Assembly: GCA_050294475.1 (NCBI GenBank)
Contig: JBNKOE010000013.1
Span: 248,001-312,000, forward strand
Source: Thalassobellus sp050294475
Lineage (GTDB): Bacteria > Bacteroidota > Bacteroidia > Flavobacteriales > Flavobacteriaceae
DNA length: 64,000 bases
Direction of reading: 5' to 3'
Shown: piece by piece, positions 44,306-53,600 of the stretch
How positions within the stretch are numbered: position 1 is the first letter of the stretch
How the letters are laid out: each line of letters begins with the position of its first letter
Notes under the pieces: generated by a model
The model's input: the letters and a program-made list of their open reading frames with translations, nothing else
Database searches by the model: none
Told to the model about the DNA's origin: nothing
Translations under genes and position numbers: made by a program

Positions 44306-44704
44306 ATGAAAATATTAAGTTTGAAAATTAGTGCTTTAGCATTTTTATGTTTTATTACACCTATATGTTCTGTCTTTTCGCAAGAAGGAACAGTAAATTT
44401 GAATCAAGATAAAAAAATTGAAACTTTACTCGACCTTAAAAAACAAATGAATAAAAGCGAAAATGACTCCGATCGCTATAAAATTCAAATCTATAATGGT
44501 AATAGAAATGGCGCTCAAATTGCTCAAAAAGATTTTAAAGAATCTTTTAGTGACTGGAGCTCAACTGATAAATATGAAGAACCCAACTTTAAAGTATGGG
44601 TTGGAAACTTTAGAACACGATTGGAGGCCGATAGAGCTTTAAAACGGATAAAAACAAAATTCCCTAGTGCATTTATTTTTAAACCACTAAAGAAAAACGA
44701 TTAA
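44306..44704 (+). CDS. SPOR domain-containing exported protein
   Basis: 132-residue protein with signal peptide (about 1-26, ending CSVFSQ) and a C-terminal SPOR domain (about 55-130; YKIQIYNGNRNGAQIAQKDF, FKVWVGNFRTRLEADRALKRI). SPOR domains bind denuded glycan strands of peptidoglycan, often at division sites. I chose ATG 44306 (MKILSLKISALAF); a longer frame from TTG 44285 overlaps a -7 promoter element. The gene is convergent with infB, with a shared hairpin between. A cell-wall role is family knowledge; the specific job is unknown. Confidence 0.85.
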   Translation: MKILSLKISALAFLCFITPICSVFSQEGTVNLNQDKKIETLLDLKKQMNKSENDSDRYKIQIYNGNRNGAQIAQKDFKESFSDWSSTDKYEEPNFKVWVGNFRTRLEADRALKRIKTKFPSAFIFKPLKKND

Positions 44705-44751
44705 TTTCTATAAGGATAAATTCTATTAAAAAGAAATTAACTCCATAATGA

Positions 44752-44778
44752 AAAAGGCAACCAAATTGGTCGCCTTTT
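44752..44778 (-). terminator. Terminator between the SPOR gene and infB
   Basis: Eleven-base arms AAAAGGCAACC / GGTCGCCTTTT with one imperfect pair, which is a G-U wobble only in minus-strand RNA. It is therefore best suited to ending the rimP-nusA-infB message, and may also serve the convergent SPOR gene. Confidence 0.75.
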
Positions 44779-44805
44779 CTTTTTAATATACTATTTAAAT
44801 ACCTA

Positions 44806-47610
44806 TTACTTAAGTTTCTTCTTAACTTCAACTTCATGGAAAGCTTCGATAATGTCACCCTCCTTAATATCGTTATAGTTTTTAATTTGCATACCACAAT
44901 CGTAACCTTTTGTTACTTCTTTAGCATCATCTTTAAATCGTTTTAAAGAAGCCAATTCGCCAGTAAAAACTACAACACCGTCTCTAATTAATCTAATTCC
45001 AGCGTTTCTAGTTACCTTACCATTTGTTACCATACAACCTGCAATACTTCCTATTTTAGTTACTTTAAATATTTCTCTAATTTCGGCAGTACCTAAAATC
45101 TCTTCTTTAAGCTCTGGAGACAACATGCCTTCCATAGCGTCTTTAAGATCATTTATAGCATCATAAATAATTGAATAAGTTCTAATATCAATTTCCTCTT
45201 TATCAGCAATCATTCTTGCATTTCCAACTGGACGCACATTAAATCCTACGATAATAGCATCAGATGCAGACGCTAATAATACATCACTTTCTGTAATTGC
45301 TCCAACACCTTTATGTAAAATATTAACTTGAATTTCTTCAGTAGATAGCTTTTGGAATGAATCTGTTAAGGCTTCTACCGAACCATCAACATCACCTTTA
45401 AGTATGATATTTAACTCTTGGAAATCTCCAAGTGCTATACGACGACCAATTTCATCAAGTGTAATGTGACGCTGTGTTCTAACAGACTGCTCACGTTGTA
45501 ACTGTGCTCGTTTTGAAGCAATTTGTTTAGCTTCACGCTCATCTTCAAATACGTTGAATTTATCACCTGCTTGTGGTGCACCATCTAATCCAAGAATAGA
45601 TACTGGTGTAGAAGGTCCTGCAGAAGCAACATCGTTTCCTCGTTCATCATGCATTGCTTTTACTTTTCCACTATTTTTTCCTGCTAGCACATAATCTCCA
45701 ACCTTTAAAGTTCCTGCCTGTACTAATATAGTAGAAACATAACCACGCCCTTTATCTAAATAGGCTTCAACTACGGTTCCTACTGCTGGTTTATTTGGAT
45801 TTGCTTTTAGCTCTAATAATTCTGCTTCAAGCAATACTTTTTCTAATAATTCTTTAACACCTGTTCCCATTTTAGCTGAAATATCATGAGATTGAATTTT
45901 CCCTCCCCAATCTTCAACTAAAAGGTTCATTTGTGCTAGTCCTTCTTTAATTTTATCAGGATTAGCATCTGGTTTATCAATTTTATTAATTGCAAAAACA
46001 ATAGGAACTCCTGCTGCTTGCGCATGCGAAATAGCTTCTTTTGTTTGTGGCATAATATCATCATCGGCAGCGGCTACAATAATAGCAATATCTGTAACTT
46101 GAGCTCCACGAGCACGCATGGCTGTAAAGGCCTCGTGACCAGGAGTATCTAAGAAAGCTATTTTTTGACCACCTTCTAACTCTACGCCATAGGCTCCAAT
46201 ATGCTGCGTAATTCCACCTGACTCTCCTGCTATTACATTTTCTTGACGAATATAATCTAGAAGTGATGTTTTACCATGATCGACGTGACCCATTACTGTT
46301 ACAATTGGTGCACGAGGTTGTAAATCTTCTGGTTTATCTTCAACTTCCTCAATAGATTCTTCAATATCTGCAGTTACAAATTCTACTTTATAACCAAATT
46401 CCTCTGCTACAATAGATAATGTTTCAGCATCTAAACGCTGATTCATAGTTACCATCATACCAAGAGACATACAAGCAGAAATAATTTGAGTTACACCAAC
46501 ATCCATCATCGTTGCCATTTCACTAGCCGTAACAAATTCTGTTACTTTAATAATTTTGCTTTCTGCAGCTTCAATTCGCTGATCTATTTCAGTTTGCTCT
46601 CTGTGCTTATCTCTTTTATCTCTTCTGTTTTTAGCCCCTCTTCCTTTGCTAGATTTTCCTTGAAGTTTTTCAAGTGTTTCTCTAACTTGTTTTTTCACAT
46701 CTTCTTCAGAAGGCTCTTCTTTAACTATATTACGTCTTCCTTGTCCTGGTTTACCCTTAAAGCGGTCGTTACCACCAGCTCTATTGCCTCCAGGTCTATT
46801 AGACCCTGATCTATTCTGACCATTAGAATTACCTGATTGATTTCCACCAACTTTACTTATACGACGACGTTTTTTCTTGTTTCCGTCTCCAGATTTTGCA
46901 TCTGTTTTCTTTTCTACTGGTTTTTTCTTTGGCTTATTAAATTGAGATAAATCAATTTTATCACCAGCTATTTTAGGACCAGTAAGCTTTTTATATTGAG
47001 TTTCAACTTTCTCTTCTGGTATAACGATTTCTCCATCAACAATAATTGGAGCTTCTTTAGAAACTTCTTTTTTATCAGCTTTTGGCTTATCATCTTTAGA
47101 TGGTTGAGAATCTGTTGCCTTAGGAGTTTCTTTAACCTCTTTTTTTGCAACGTCTTCTTTAGAAACTTCTTTTACAGATTCAACAACTTTTGGCTTAACA
47201 ACATCTTCTTTTACATCACTTTTAACCTCAGCTGGTTTTTCTTCAGCTTTTTTAGGCTTCGAATCCAAATCAATTTTTCCAACTTTCTTAGGGCCAGAAA
47301 TAACTTTAGAGGCTTTTACAACTTCTTCTCTTCTAGCTGATGCTTTTTGTTTTTCTTCAAGTTCACGCTCGCGTTGTTCACGCAATACTTCTTTCTCTTT
47401 TAATTTAGCAACACCAACTTCTTTTGATGCTACTTTTTTACTTGCATCTGTTTGAAATTCATCTGAAAGAATTTTATATGTTTCTTCAGAAATTTTTGTA
47501 GTAGGTCGCTTCTCTATATCTACGCCTTTAGAATCTAAAAATTCTACTGCACGATCTAGAGAGATATTAAGCTCACGTAATACTTTATTTAATCTAATTG
47601 TTTCAGCCAT
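44806..47610 (-). CDS. infB: Translation initiation factor IF-2
   Basis: 934-residue IF-2, the GTPase that delivers initiator tRNA to the 30S subunit. The N-terminal IF2_N helix region (NKVLRELNISLDRAVEFL) is followed by about 300 residues of Lys/Glu/Pro-rich linker and a Gly/Asn/Arg-rich stretch (about 255-300). The G domain begins near residue 440 with GHVDHGKTSLLDYI, then DTPGHEAFTAMRARG and NKIDKPDA. Domains II to IV complete the C-terminus. The long linker is common in Bacteroidota IF-2. It ends the rimP-nusA-infB operon, 29 bases after nusA. Confidence 0.97.
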   Translation of the reverse strand: MAETIRLNKVLRELNISLDRAVEFLDSKGVDIEKRPTTKISEETYKILSDEFQTDASKKVASKEVGVAKLKEKEVLREQRERELEEKQKASARREEVVKASKVISGPKKVGKIDLDSKPKKAEEKPAEVKSDVKEDVVKPKVVESVKEVSKEDVAKKEVKETPKATDSQPSKDDKPKADKKEVSKEAPIIVDGEIVIPEEKVETQYKKLTGPKIAGDKIDLSQFNKPKKKPVEKKTDAKSGDGNKKKRRRISKVGGNQSGNSNGQNRSGSNRPGGNRAGGNDRFKGKPGQGRRNIVKEEPSEEDVKKQVRETLEKLQGKSSKGRGAKNRRDKRDKHREQTEIDQRIEAAESKIIKVTEFVTASEMATMMDVGVTQIISACMSLGMMVTMNQRLDAETLSIVAEEFGYKVEFVTADIEESIEEVEDKPEDLQPRAPIVTVMGHVDHGKTSLLDYIRQENVIAGESGGITQHIGAYGVELEGGQKIAFLDTPGHEAFTAMRARGAQVTDIAIIVAAADDDIMPQTKEAISHAQAAGVPIVFAINKIDKPDANPDKIKEGLAQMNLLVEDWGGKIQSHDISAKMGTGVKELLEKVLLEAELLELKANPNKPAVGTVVEAYLDKGRGYVSTILVQAGTLKVGDYVLAGKNSGKVKAMHDERGNDVASAGPSTPVSILGLDGAPQAGDKFNVFEDEREAKQIASKRAQLQREQSVRTQRHITLDEIGRRIALGDFQELNIILKGDVDGSVEALTDSFQKLSTEEIQVNILHKGVGAITESDVLLASASDAIIVGFNVRPVGNARMIADKEEIDIRTYSIIYDAINDLKDAMEGMLSPELKEEILGTAEIREIFKVTKIGSIAGCMVTNGKVTRNAGIRLIRDGVVVFTGELASLKRFKDDAKEVTKGYDCGMQIKNYNDIKEGDIIEAFHEVEVKKKLK

Positions 47611-47639
47611 AAATCGCCTTTAAAATACTCAAATATATG

Positions 47640-48872
47640 TTATTCTTCAAATTCTTCTTTAAGAATTCTTATAACGTCTTTAATTGTTTCTTCTTCTAAG
47701 TCTGTTCTTTTTACTAAATCAGCAACTTCTTGCTCTAAAATACTTTTAGCAGTATCTAATCCAGCTTTACTAAATTCTTCAATAATCCATCCTTCAATTT
47801 CATCGGTAAATTCTCTTAACTCAACATCTTCTTCAGCACCTTCTCTAAACACATCTATTTCATATCCAGTTAATTGACCTGCCAAACGAATGTTATGACC
47901 GCCTCTACCAATAGCCTTACTTACCTCTTCTGGTTTTAAAATAACCTCAGCACGTTTTGTTTCTTCATTAATTTTTATTGAAGTTACTCTTGCAGGACTT
48001 AATGCACGAGTAATATATAATTGTAAATTATTGGTGTAATTAATTACATCAATATTTTCATTACCTAATTCGCGAACAATACCGTGAATTCTTGATCCTT
48101 TCATCCCTACACAAGCTCCAACTGGGTCTATTCTATCATCATAAGAATCTACCGCTACTTTAGCTTTTTCTCCTGGTATTCTAACCACATTTTTTATAGT
48201 TATTAAACCATCAAAAACTTCTGGTATTTCTTGTTCAAATAATTTTTCTAAGAAAGCAGGAGAACTTCTAGACATCATAATGGTAGGTTTTGCTCCTTTA
48301 AGCTCTACACTATCAATAACACCTCTAACATTATCACCTTTTCTAAAGAAATCAGATGGAATTTGTCTGTCTTTTGGAAGCACAATTTCATTTCCTTCAT
48401 CATCTAGCAAAATAACTGCTCTATGACGAATATGATGAACCTCTGCTGTATAAATCTCTCCGATTAAATCTTTAAATTGCTTATAAATTATGGTGTTATC
48501 ATGCTCATGAATTTTAGAAATCAGATTTTGACGTAAAGCTAAAATAGCACGTCTTCCTAAGTCTATAAGCTTTACTTCTTCAGATACATCTTCACCTACC
48601 TCAAAATCAGGCTCAATTTTACGAGCTTCTGTTAAAGAAATTTCTTGATTTGGCTCTTCAACTTCACCATCAGCTACAACAACTCTATTTCTCCATATTT
48701 CTAAATCCCCTTTATCTGGATTTACAATAATATCAAAATTATCGTCATCGCCATATTTCTTTTTCAAGGCGCTTCTAAATACATCTTCTAAAATTGCCAT
48801 TAACGTAACTCTGTCAATTAGCTTATCGTCTTTGAATTCTGAAAAAGATTCTATTAACGCGATATTCTCCAT
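47640..48872 (-). CDS. nusA: Transcription termination/antitermination factor NusA
   Basis: 410-residue NusA: N-terminal RNA-polymerase-binding domain (MENIALIESFSEFKDDK), S1 domain (about 135-205; GEIYTAEVHHIRHRAVIL, DNVRGVIDSVELKGAKPT), and two KH domains (GACVGMKGSRIHGIVREL; VSKAIGRGGHNIRLAGQL). The C-terminus has a short acidic tail, so the repeats seen at the end of E. coli NusA are absent, as in most bacteria outside the Proteobacteria. Middle gene of rimP-nusA-infB, 13 bases after rimP. NusA could itself act at the hairpin in the leader of this operon (inference). Confidence 0.96.
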   Translation of the reverse strand: MENIALIESFSEFKDDKLIDRVTLMAILEDVFRSALKKKYGDDDNFDIIVNPDKGDLEIWRNRVVVADGEVEEPNQEISLTEARKIEPDFEVGEDVSEEVKLIDLGRRAILALRQNLISKIHEHDNTIIYKQFKDLIGEIYTAEVHHIRHRAVILLDDEGNEIVLPKDRQIPSDFFRKGDNVRGVIDSVELKGAKPTIMMSRSSPAFLEKLFEQEIPEVFDGLITIKNVVRIPGEKAKVAVDSYDDRIDPVGACVGMKGSRIHGIVRELGNENIDVINYTNNLQLYITRALSPARVTSIKINEETKRAEVILKPEEVSKAIGRGGHNIRLAGQLTGYEIDVFREGAEEDVELREFTDEIEGWIIEEFSKAGLDTAKSILEQEVADLVKRTDLEEETIKDVIRILKEEFEE

Positions 48873-48885
48873 AACTCTTTTTGAA

Positions 48886-49347
48886 TTAAAATTTAATCAT
48901 AACTTTTGCTTCTACAATATTCTCATAAGCGATATTCGCTTGTTTCTTTACAGTTACCTTACCTTTACCTATTGGCTTAGGCTCTCTAACTTTCCATTCT
49001 AAAATAATATTATTATCGGTTGCTTCTGTAAGTGTTCCTTCAATTTTTTCTGAAGCTGTTTTTACACTAAGCACCCTGTTTAAGTGTTTTTTATACTGCC
49101 TTGTATTTATTAGAGGAGCTGTTGCTCCTGCCGACATAACTTCTAAAGAAAAATCTTGTTCTTCTCTATCTAAATTATGCTCTATGGCTCTACTAACAAA
49201 CATACAATCTTCAACCAAAACACCGTTATCACCATCAATAATAACTTTTATTTGGTTATCTCCTTGAATAGAAAAATCTATTAGAAATAAATCTTGACGC
49301 TCGTCTAGAGCAGTTTCAAGTAATTTTTTAACGGTATTTTTAAACAT
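48886..49347 (-). CDS. rimP: Ribosome maturation factor RimP
   Basis: 153-residue RimP, needed for 30S subunit maturation. Typical features are the N-terminal alpha/beta domain (KVIIDGDNGVLVEDCMFVSR) and LEVMSAGATAPL followed by YKKHLNRVLSVKT, then an SH3-like C-terminal domain. In most RimP the middle motif reads VSSPG; here it is MSAGA, a variant I cannot judge. It is first in the operon rimP-nusA-infB. A terminator-like hairpin lies between the predicted promoter and its ATG. Confidence 0.93.
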   Translation of the reverse strand: MFKNTVKKLLETALDERQDLFLIDFSIQGDNQIKVIIDGDNGVLVEDCMFVSRAIEHNLDREEQDFSLEVMSAGATAPLINTRQYKKHLNRVLSVKTASEKIEGTLTEATDNNIILEWKVREPKPIGKGKVTVKKQANIAYENIVEAKVMIKF

Positions 49348-49357
49348 TTTTTAGTAT

Positions 49358-49383
49358 AAAAAGAGGGGACTCTCCGTCCCCTC
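49358..49383 (-). promoter_or_regulatory. Terminator-like hairpin in the rimP-nusA-infB leader
   Basis: Perfect eight-base stem GAGGGGAC / GTCCCCTC (49363-49370, 49376-49383) with a five-base loop, followed on the minus strand by TTTTTA (49362-49357). It is only 16 bases before the rimP ATG. No minus-strand gene lies upstream (uspA is divergent), so it has nothing else to terminate; it may be an attenuator. Confidence 0.6.
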
Positions 49384-49409
49384 ATTTCTTAATTCGCCTT
49401 TCAACGTGG

Positions 49410-49417
49410 CAAATATA
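49410..49417 (-). promoter_or_regulatory. Probable -7 element of the rimP operon
   Basis: Minus strand TATATTTG, an exact TAnnTTTG match, 62 bases before rimP. No TTG at the ideal distance. Transcription would start near 49403, upstream of the leader hairpin. Confidence 0.5.
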
Positions 49418-49428
49418 TGATATTTTAA

Positions 49429-49459
49429 TTGATTTATAAAGTATTTATTTATAAATTTA
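49429..49459 (+). promoter_or_regulatory. Possible promoter of the UspA gene
   Basis: TTG (49429-49431), 20 bases, TAAATTTA (49452-49459), one mismatch from TAnnTTTG. The predicted leader to ATG 49484 is about 17 bases. Confidence 0.4.
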
Positions 49460-49483
49460 TACAGTACTCCAACAAACTAAATT

Positions 49484-50308
49484 ATGCAAAACATACTTGT
49501 TCCTACCGACTTTTCTACACAAGCAGAAAACGCTTTAAAAGTAGCTGCCCAACTAGCAAAAAAACATGCTTGCGAAATACACCTACTTCATATACTTGAA
49601 ATGCCTCTTCATAAAGTTGATGCCTATAGTTCTTACAACGACTTACCTGAAGCTATGTACTTTATGAAATTAGCCCATAAACAATTTGAAGAATTCAAAA
49701 AAAGAGACTACCTAAAAGGCATAACTATACATGAACATGTAGAGTTTCATGAGATATTTAAAGGTGTTTTTCATGTGTGTAAAAAACAACATATAGATTT
49801 GGTTATTATGGGATCTAACGGCTCAAGTGGTTTTAAAGAAATACTTATTGGAAGTAATACCGAAAAAGTAGTTAGAACCTCTAAAACACCTGTTTTAGTT
49901 ATTAAAAAAGAGCATGATAAATTCAAAATTAAAAACTTTGTTTTTGCTTCAGACTTTAAAGATGAAAGCAAAACATCGTATAAAATGGCGATTGAATTTG
50001 CTGAAATTTTAAAAGCTAAATTACATTTACTTATGGTAAATACACCCAATAAGTTTATTACTACTAGCAAAGCTCAAAAAAGAATGGAAGCATTTGCAAC
50101 AAGTTTCGATTTTTCTAAATACTCAATAAATATTTATAACGACGTAAGTATAGAAAAAGGCATTATGAATTTTTCTGAATCTGTAAGCGCCGATTTAATT
50201 GGTATGAGCACCCATGGCAAACAAGGTATTTCTCATTTCTTTAATGGAAGCATTAGTGAAGATTTGGTAAATCATGCAAAACGACCCGTTATTACTTTTA
50301 AAATTTAA
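49484..50308 (+). CDS. Tandem-domain universal stress protein
   Basis: 274-residue cytoplasmic protein with two UspA domains. The first (1-145) begins NILVPTDFSTQAENAL and contains MGSNGSSGFKEILIGSNTEK, the ATP-binding G-x2-G-x9-G-S pattern. The second (about 146-274) has FVFASDFKDESKTSY and MSTHGKQGISHFFNGSISED, again fitting the nucleotide-binding pattern. Such proteins respond to stress; a specific trigger is not readable. It is divergent from rimP and convergent with the tRNA-Gln gene. Confidence 0.93.
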   Translation: MQNILVPTDFSTQAENALKVAAQLAKKHACEIHLLHILEMPLHKVDAYSSYNDLPEAMYFMKLAHKQFEEFKKRDYLKGITIHEHVEFHEIFKGVFHVCKKQHIDLVIMGSNGSSGFKEILIGSNTEKVVRTSKTPVLVIKKEHDKFKIKNFVFASDFKDESKTSYKMAIEFAEILKAKLHLLMVNTPNKFITTSKAQKRMEAFATSFDFSKYSINIYNDVSIEKGIMNFSESVSADLIGMSTHGKQGISHFFNGSISEDLVNHAKRPVITFKI

Positions 50309-50311
50309 TTA

Positions 50312-50349
50312 TAAAAAGAAAAATCCTAACTTCTTGCGAAATTAGGATT
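50312..50349 (-). terminator. Terminator of tRNA-Gln
   Basis: Eight-base stem AATCCTAA / TTAGGATT (50322-50329, 50342-50349), followed on the minus strand by TTTCTTTTTAT. It starts six bases after the tRNA and also lies after the convergent uspA stop. Confidence 0.75.
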
Positions 50350-50355
50350 AAACTG

Positions 50356-50428
50356 TTGGCCCACTAGGGCTCGAACCTAGACTCTTTGGTACCAAAAACC
50401 AACGTGTTGCCAGTTACACCATGGGCCA
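50356..50428 (-). tRNA. tRNA-Gln (anticodon UUG)
   Basis: 73-base cloverleaf: acceptor TGGCCCA / TGGGCCA, D-stem GTGT/ACAC, anticodon stem TTGGT/ACCAA with loop TTTTGGT (anticodon TTG), T-arm CTAGG TTCGAGC CCTAG, discriminator A. CCA is not encoded; the next bases are CAG. A consensus promoter lies upstream and a terminator downstream, so it is a single-gene transcript. Confidence 0.95.
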
Positions 50429-50467
50429 TTATGTAATTTAGCTTGCTACCGCTCGCTAAAGCAGGTG

Positions 50468-50497
50468 CAAATTTAGAAGAAATTTTTCTTTGCGCAA
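50468..50497 (-). promoter_or_regulatory. Consensus promoter of tRNA-Gln
   Basis: Minus strand reads TTG (50497-50495), exactly 19 bases, TAAATTTG (50475-50468). Start is expected near 50461, about 33 bases before the mature tRNA end. The rest of the gap, 50498-50688, holds no clear gene or structure. Confidence 0.8.
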
Positions 50498-50688
50498 GTA
50501 TTTTTTAAAAAATAATACTAAATAAATATCGTTTTTTATCTAGATTAGGTGTTCTTCAATTATTTATCTTTATTTCTTTAGACTAACACCTCTAAATTTA
50601 TTACTAGTTATGTTAAGACAAACTAAATAGTTATGACTCATTTCATATTTATTATTAAATTCGCCAAAGCAAATAAACAGAAACTTTT

Positions 50689-53600
50689 ATGATAGATTTT
50701 AATTTTAAAAAATGGAATACCATTATTGGATGGTTCTCTTTTTTAATAGCACTTATTACATATAGCTTAACCGTAGAACCTACTGTTAGTTTTTGGGACG
50801 CAGGAGAATATATTTTAACATCATCTAAACTGCAAGTAGGTCATCCACCTGGAGCGCCTTTGTTTCAAATGATGGGTGCTTTTTTCTCAATATTTGCTTT
50901 TGAACCTTCTCAGATTGGTTGGATGATGAATATGATGAGCGCCGTTTCTAGTGCTTTTACTATTCTGTTTATGTTTTGGACTATTACTATTTTACTTAAA
51001 AAACTTGTAGGTAATAATGATGATATTAATAAAAATCAAGCCATTGCTATTTTAGGAAGTGGCTTAGTAGGAAGTTTAGCGTTTTGTTTTACAGATTCAT
51101 TTTGGTTTAATGCCGTTGAAACGGAGGTTTATGCCATGGCAACCTTAATCATGTCTGTTTTATTTTGGTTAGGTTTACGCTGGGAACAAGACATGGACAA
51201 ACCTCGTGGTAACCGTTGGCTTATTTTAATTTCATTTGTAATTGGGCTTTCTTTTGGAGTGCATTTTATGGGCTTACTTACCATTCCTGCCATTGGGCTT
51301 ATCTATTATTTTAAAAATTATAAAGACATCACTATTAAAAATTTCATTATTGCTAATGTAGTTTCGGTTGGTGTTTTATTATTTGTTTTTAAATTATTAG
51401 CGCCTAATATTCTTAAAATATTTAGTGTTTTAGAAATCTTTTTTGTAAATACTATTGGGCTTCCTTTTAATTCAGGATCTATTATTGCAGGTATATTATT
51501 GGTTGCAATTATTTACTATGGTTTAAAATACACTAGAAAAAAACAATACACACATTTAAACACCGCTATTCTTTGTTTAACATTTGTTATTATAGGTTTT
51601 TCTACTTGGTTAATGTTACCAATTCGTGCCAATGCTAATGTGGTTATTAACGAAAACAATCCATCGAGTGCTAGAGAATTATTAGCCTACTATAATTTAG
51701 AACAGTATCCAGAAACTCACTTATTTTACGGACCACAGTTTACAGATAAATATGCTTATCTAGATGAAAAAACTCCTTATGTAGACGACAAACCTAAATA
51801 TGAAAAAGACTTAAAAAAAGGAGAATATGTTATTGTAAACGATTATAAAAAAGCAAAACAAAACTACAACTCTAAACAAGCTTCTATTCTTCCACGTATG
51901 TGGAGTGGGGAACATGCTGATAACTACATGATGTTTTCTGGTTTTTTAGATTTTAAGGTAAAACCTAGTTTACAAAACACGTTTTATAATAATGCCATTA
52001 ACGCAGGTGCTTCAGAAGAACAAGCAAATACATATGCCTTAAACCGAGTAACAGAATATAAAAGTAAAATAAACAAATTTAAGAACCAAGTAGCCCAAGG
52101 CTATGTTGATTACGAAGATTACGATAACTTTTTATCAAAAGAAAAAAACTTTATTGAAATTGAAAAACCTTCATTAGCCAGCAATATAGCCTATATGTTA
52201 GAATATCAATTAGGTTATATGTATTGGCGTTATTTTATGTGGAATTTCTCTGGAAGACAAGATGATATACAAGGTCGTTACGACAACCATGGTAATTGGA
52301 TATCTGGAATAAAGCTACTAGACAAATGGCATTTAGGTTACTCGCAAGACAATTTACCTAGTGATGTTAAAAACAACAAAGCAAGAAACACCTATTACTT
52401 ACTTCCTCTCATTTTAGGATTAATAGGATTCTTCTTTTTATTCAATAAAGATAAAAAACTATTTTGGGTCATGCTTGTATTTTTCCTTTTTACTGGTATT
52501 GCTATACAAGTTTACACCAATGTACGTCCTTTTGAACCTAGAGAACGAGATTATTCGGTTGTAGGATCTTTTTATGTATTTGCACTTTGGATAGGTTTTG
52601 GTGTTTATGCTATTTATGAAACCCTTAAAAAATATCTGCCTAAAAATTTAGCAGCACCTATTATATCAATTGCCTGTTTAATTTTAGTACCAAGTATTAT
52701 GGCTGCTAACAATTGGGATGACCATGATAGATCTGAAAAATATACAGCTAGATCTATGGCTAAAATGTATTTAGATTCTTGCGGAAAAGATGCTATCTTA
52801 TTTACTATTGGTGATAACGACACCTTTGCTCTTTGGTATGCTCAAGAAATTGAAGGTTACAGAACCGATGTACGTGTAATTAATACCAGTTTATTTCAAA
52901 CAGATTGGTATATAGACCAAATGAAACGTAAAGCTTATGAAAGTGACCCAATTCCATCTCAGCTTACACACGATTTATATAAATATGGCACAAACGATTA
53001 CATAGTTATTGAAGATGTAATTCCTGACACATTAAATATTAAAAGGCTTTTAAATTTTATATCAAGCGATGATCCAAGAGCAAAATATGGCGATATACTT
53101 AAAAGACAAGGTGTAGATATTAATCAAGTAAGACAGCAAGATTTAAAGGCAAGTTATATGCCAACTCCAAACATACGAATTCCTGTAAACAAAGAAAATG
53201 CTTTAAAATCTGGAATTGTAAAAGAAAAAGATGCCGATAAAATTGTTCCGTATATTGATATTCATGTTTCGGGTGGAGCTCTTTACAAAAACAGATTATT
53301 AATGCTTGACATTGTAGCAAACAATGAATGGAAACGCCCTATTTATTTTACTGGTGGTAGTTATGGTGACGACGATTATCTTTGGATGAAAGACTACCTA
53401 CAATTAGACGGTATGTGCTATAAATTAGTACCTATTAAAACAACAATTAATAAAAACAACCCTTTTGAAATGGGACGTGTAGATGCCGATTTAATGTACG
53501 AAAAAGTTAAAAAATGGGATTGGGGAAATAGTGGTAGCCCAGATATTTATCATGACCCAGAAACTCGTAAAAACTCAATAAGTTATAGAAGTAATTTAGC

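Noticed and set aside
46996..47340. 114-codon plus-strand frame rich in Phe and Asn
   Set aside because: It is the reverse complement of the Lys/Glu-rich linker of infB; composition explains the open frame.
50541..50594. AGGTGTT / AACACCT inverted repeat before the DUF2723 gene
   Set aside because: Only seven pairs with a loop of nearly 40 bases in AT-rich DNA; likely chance.
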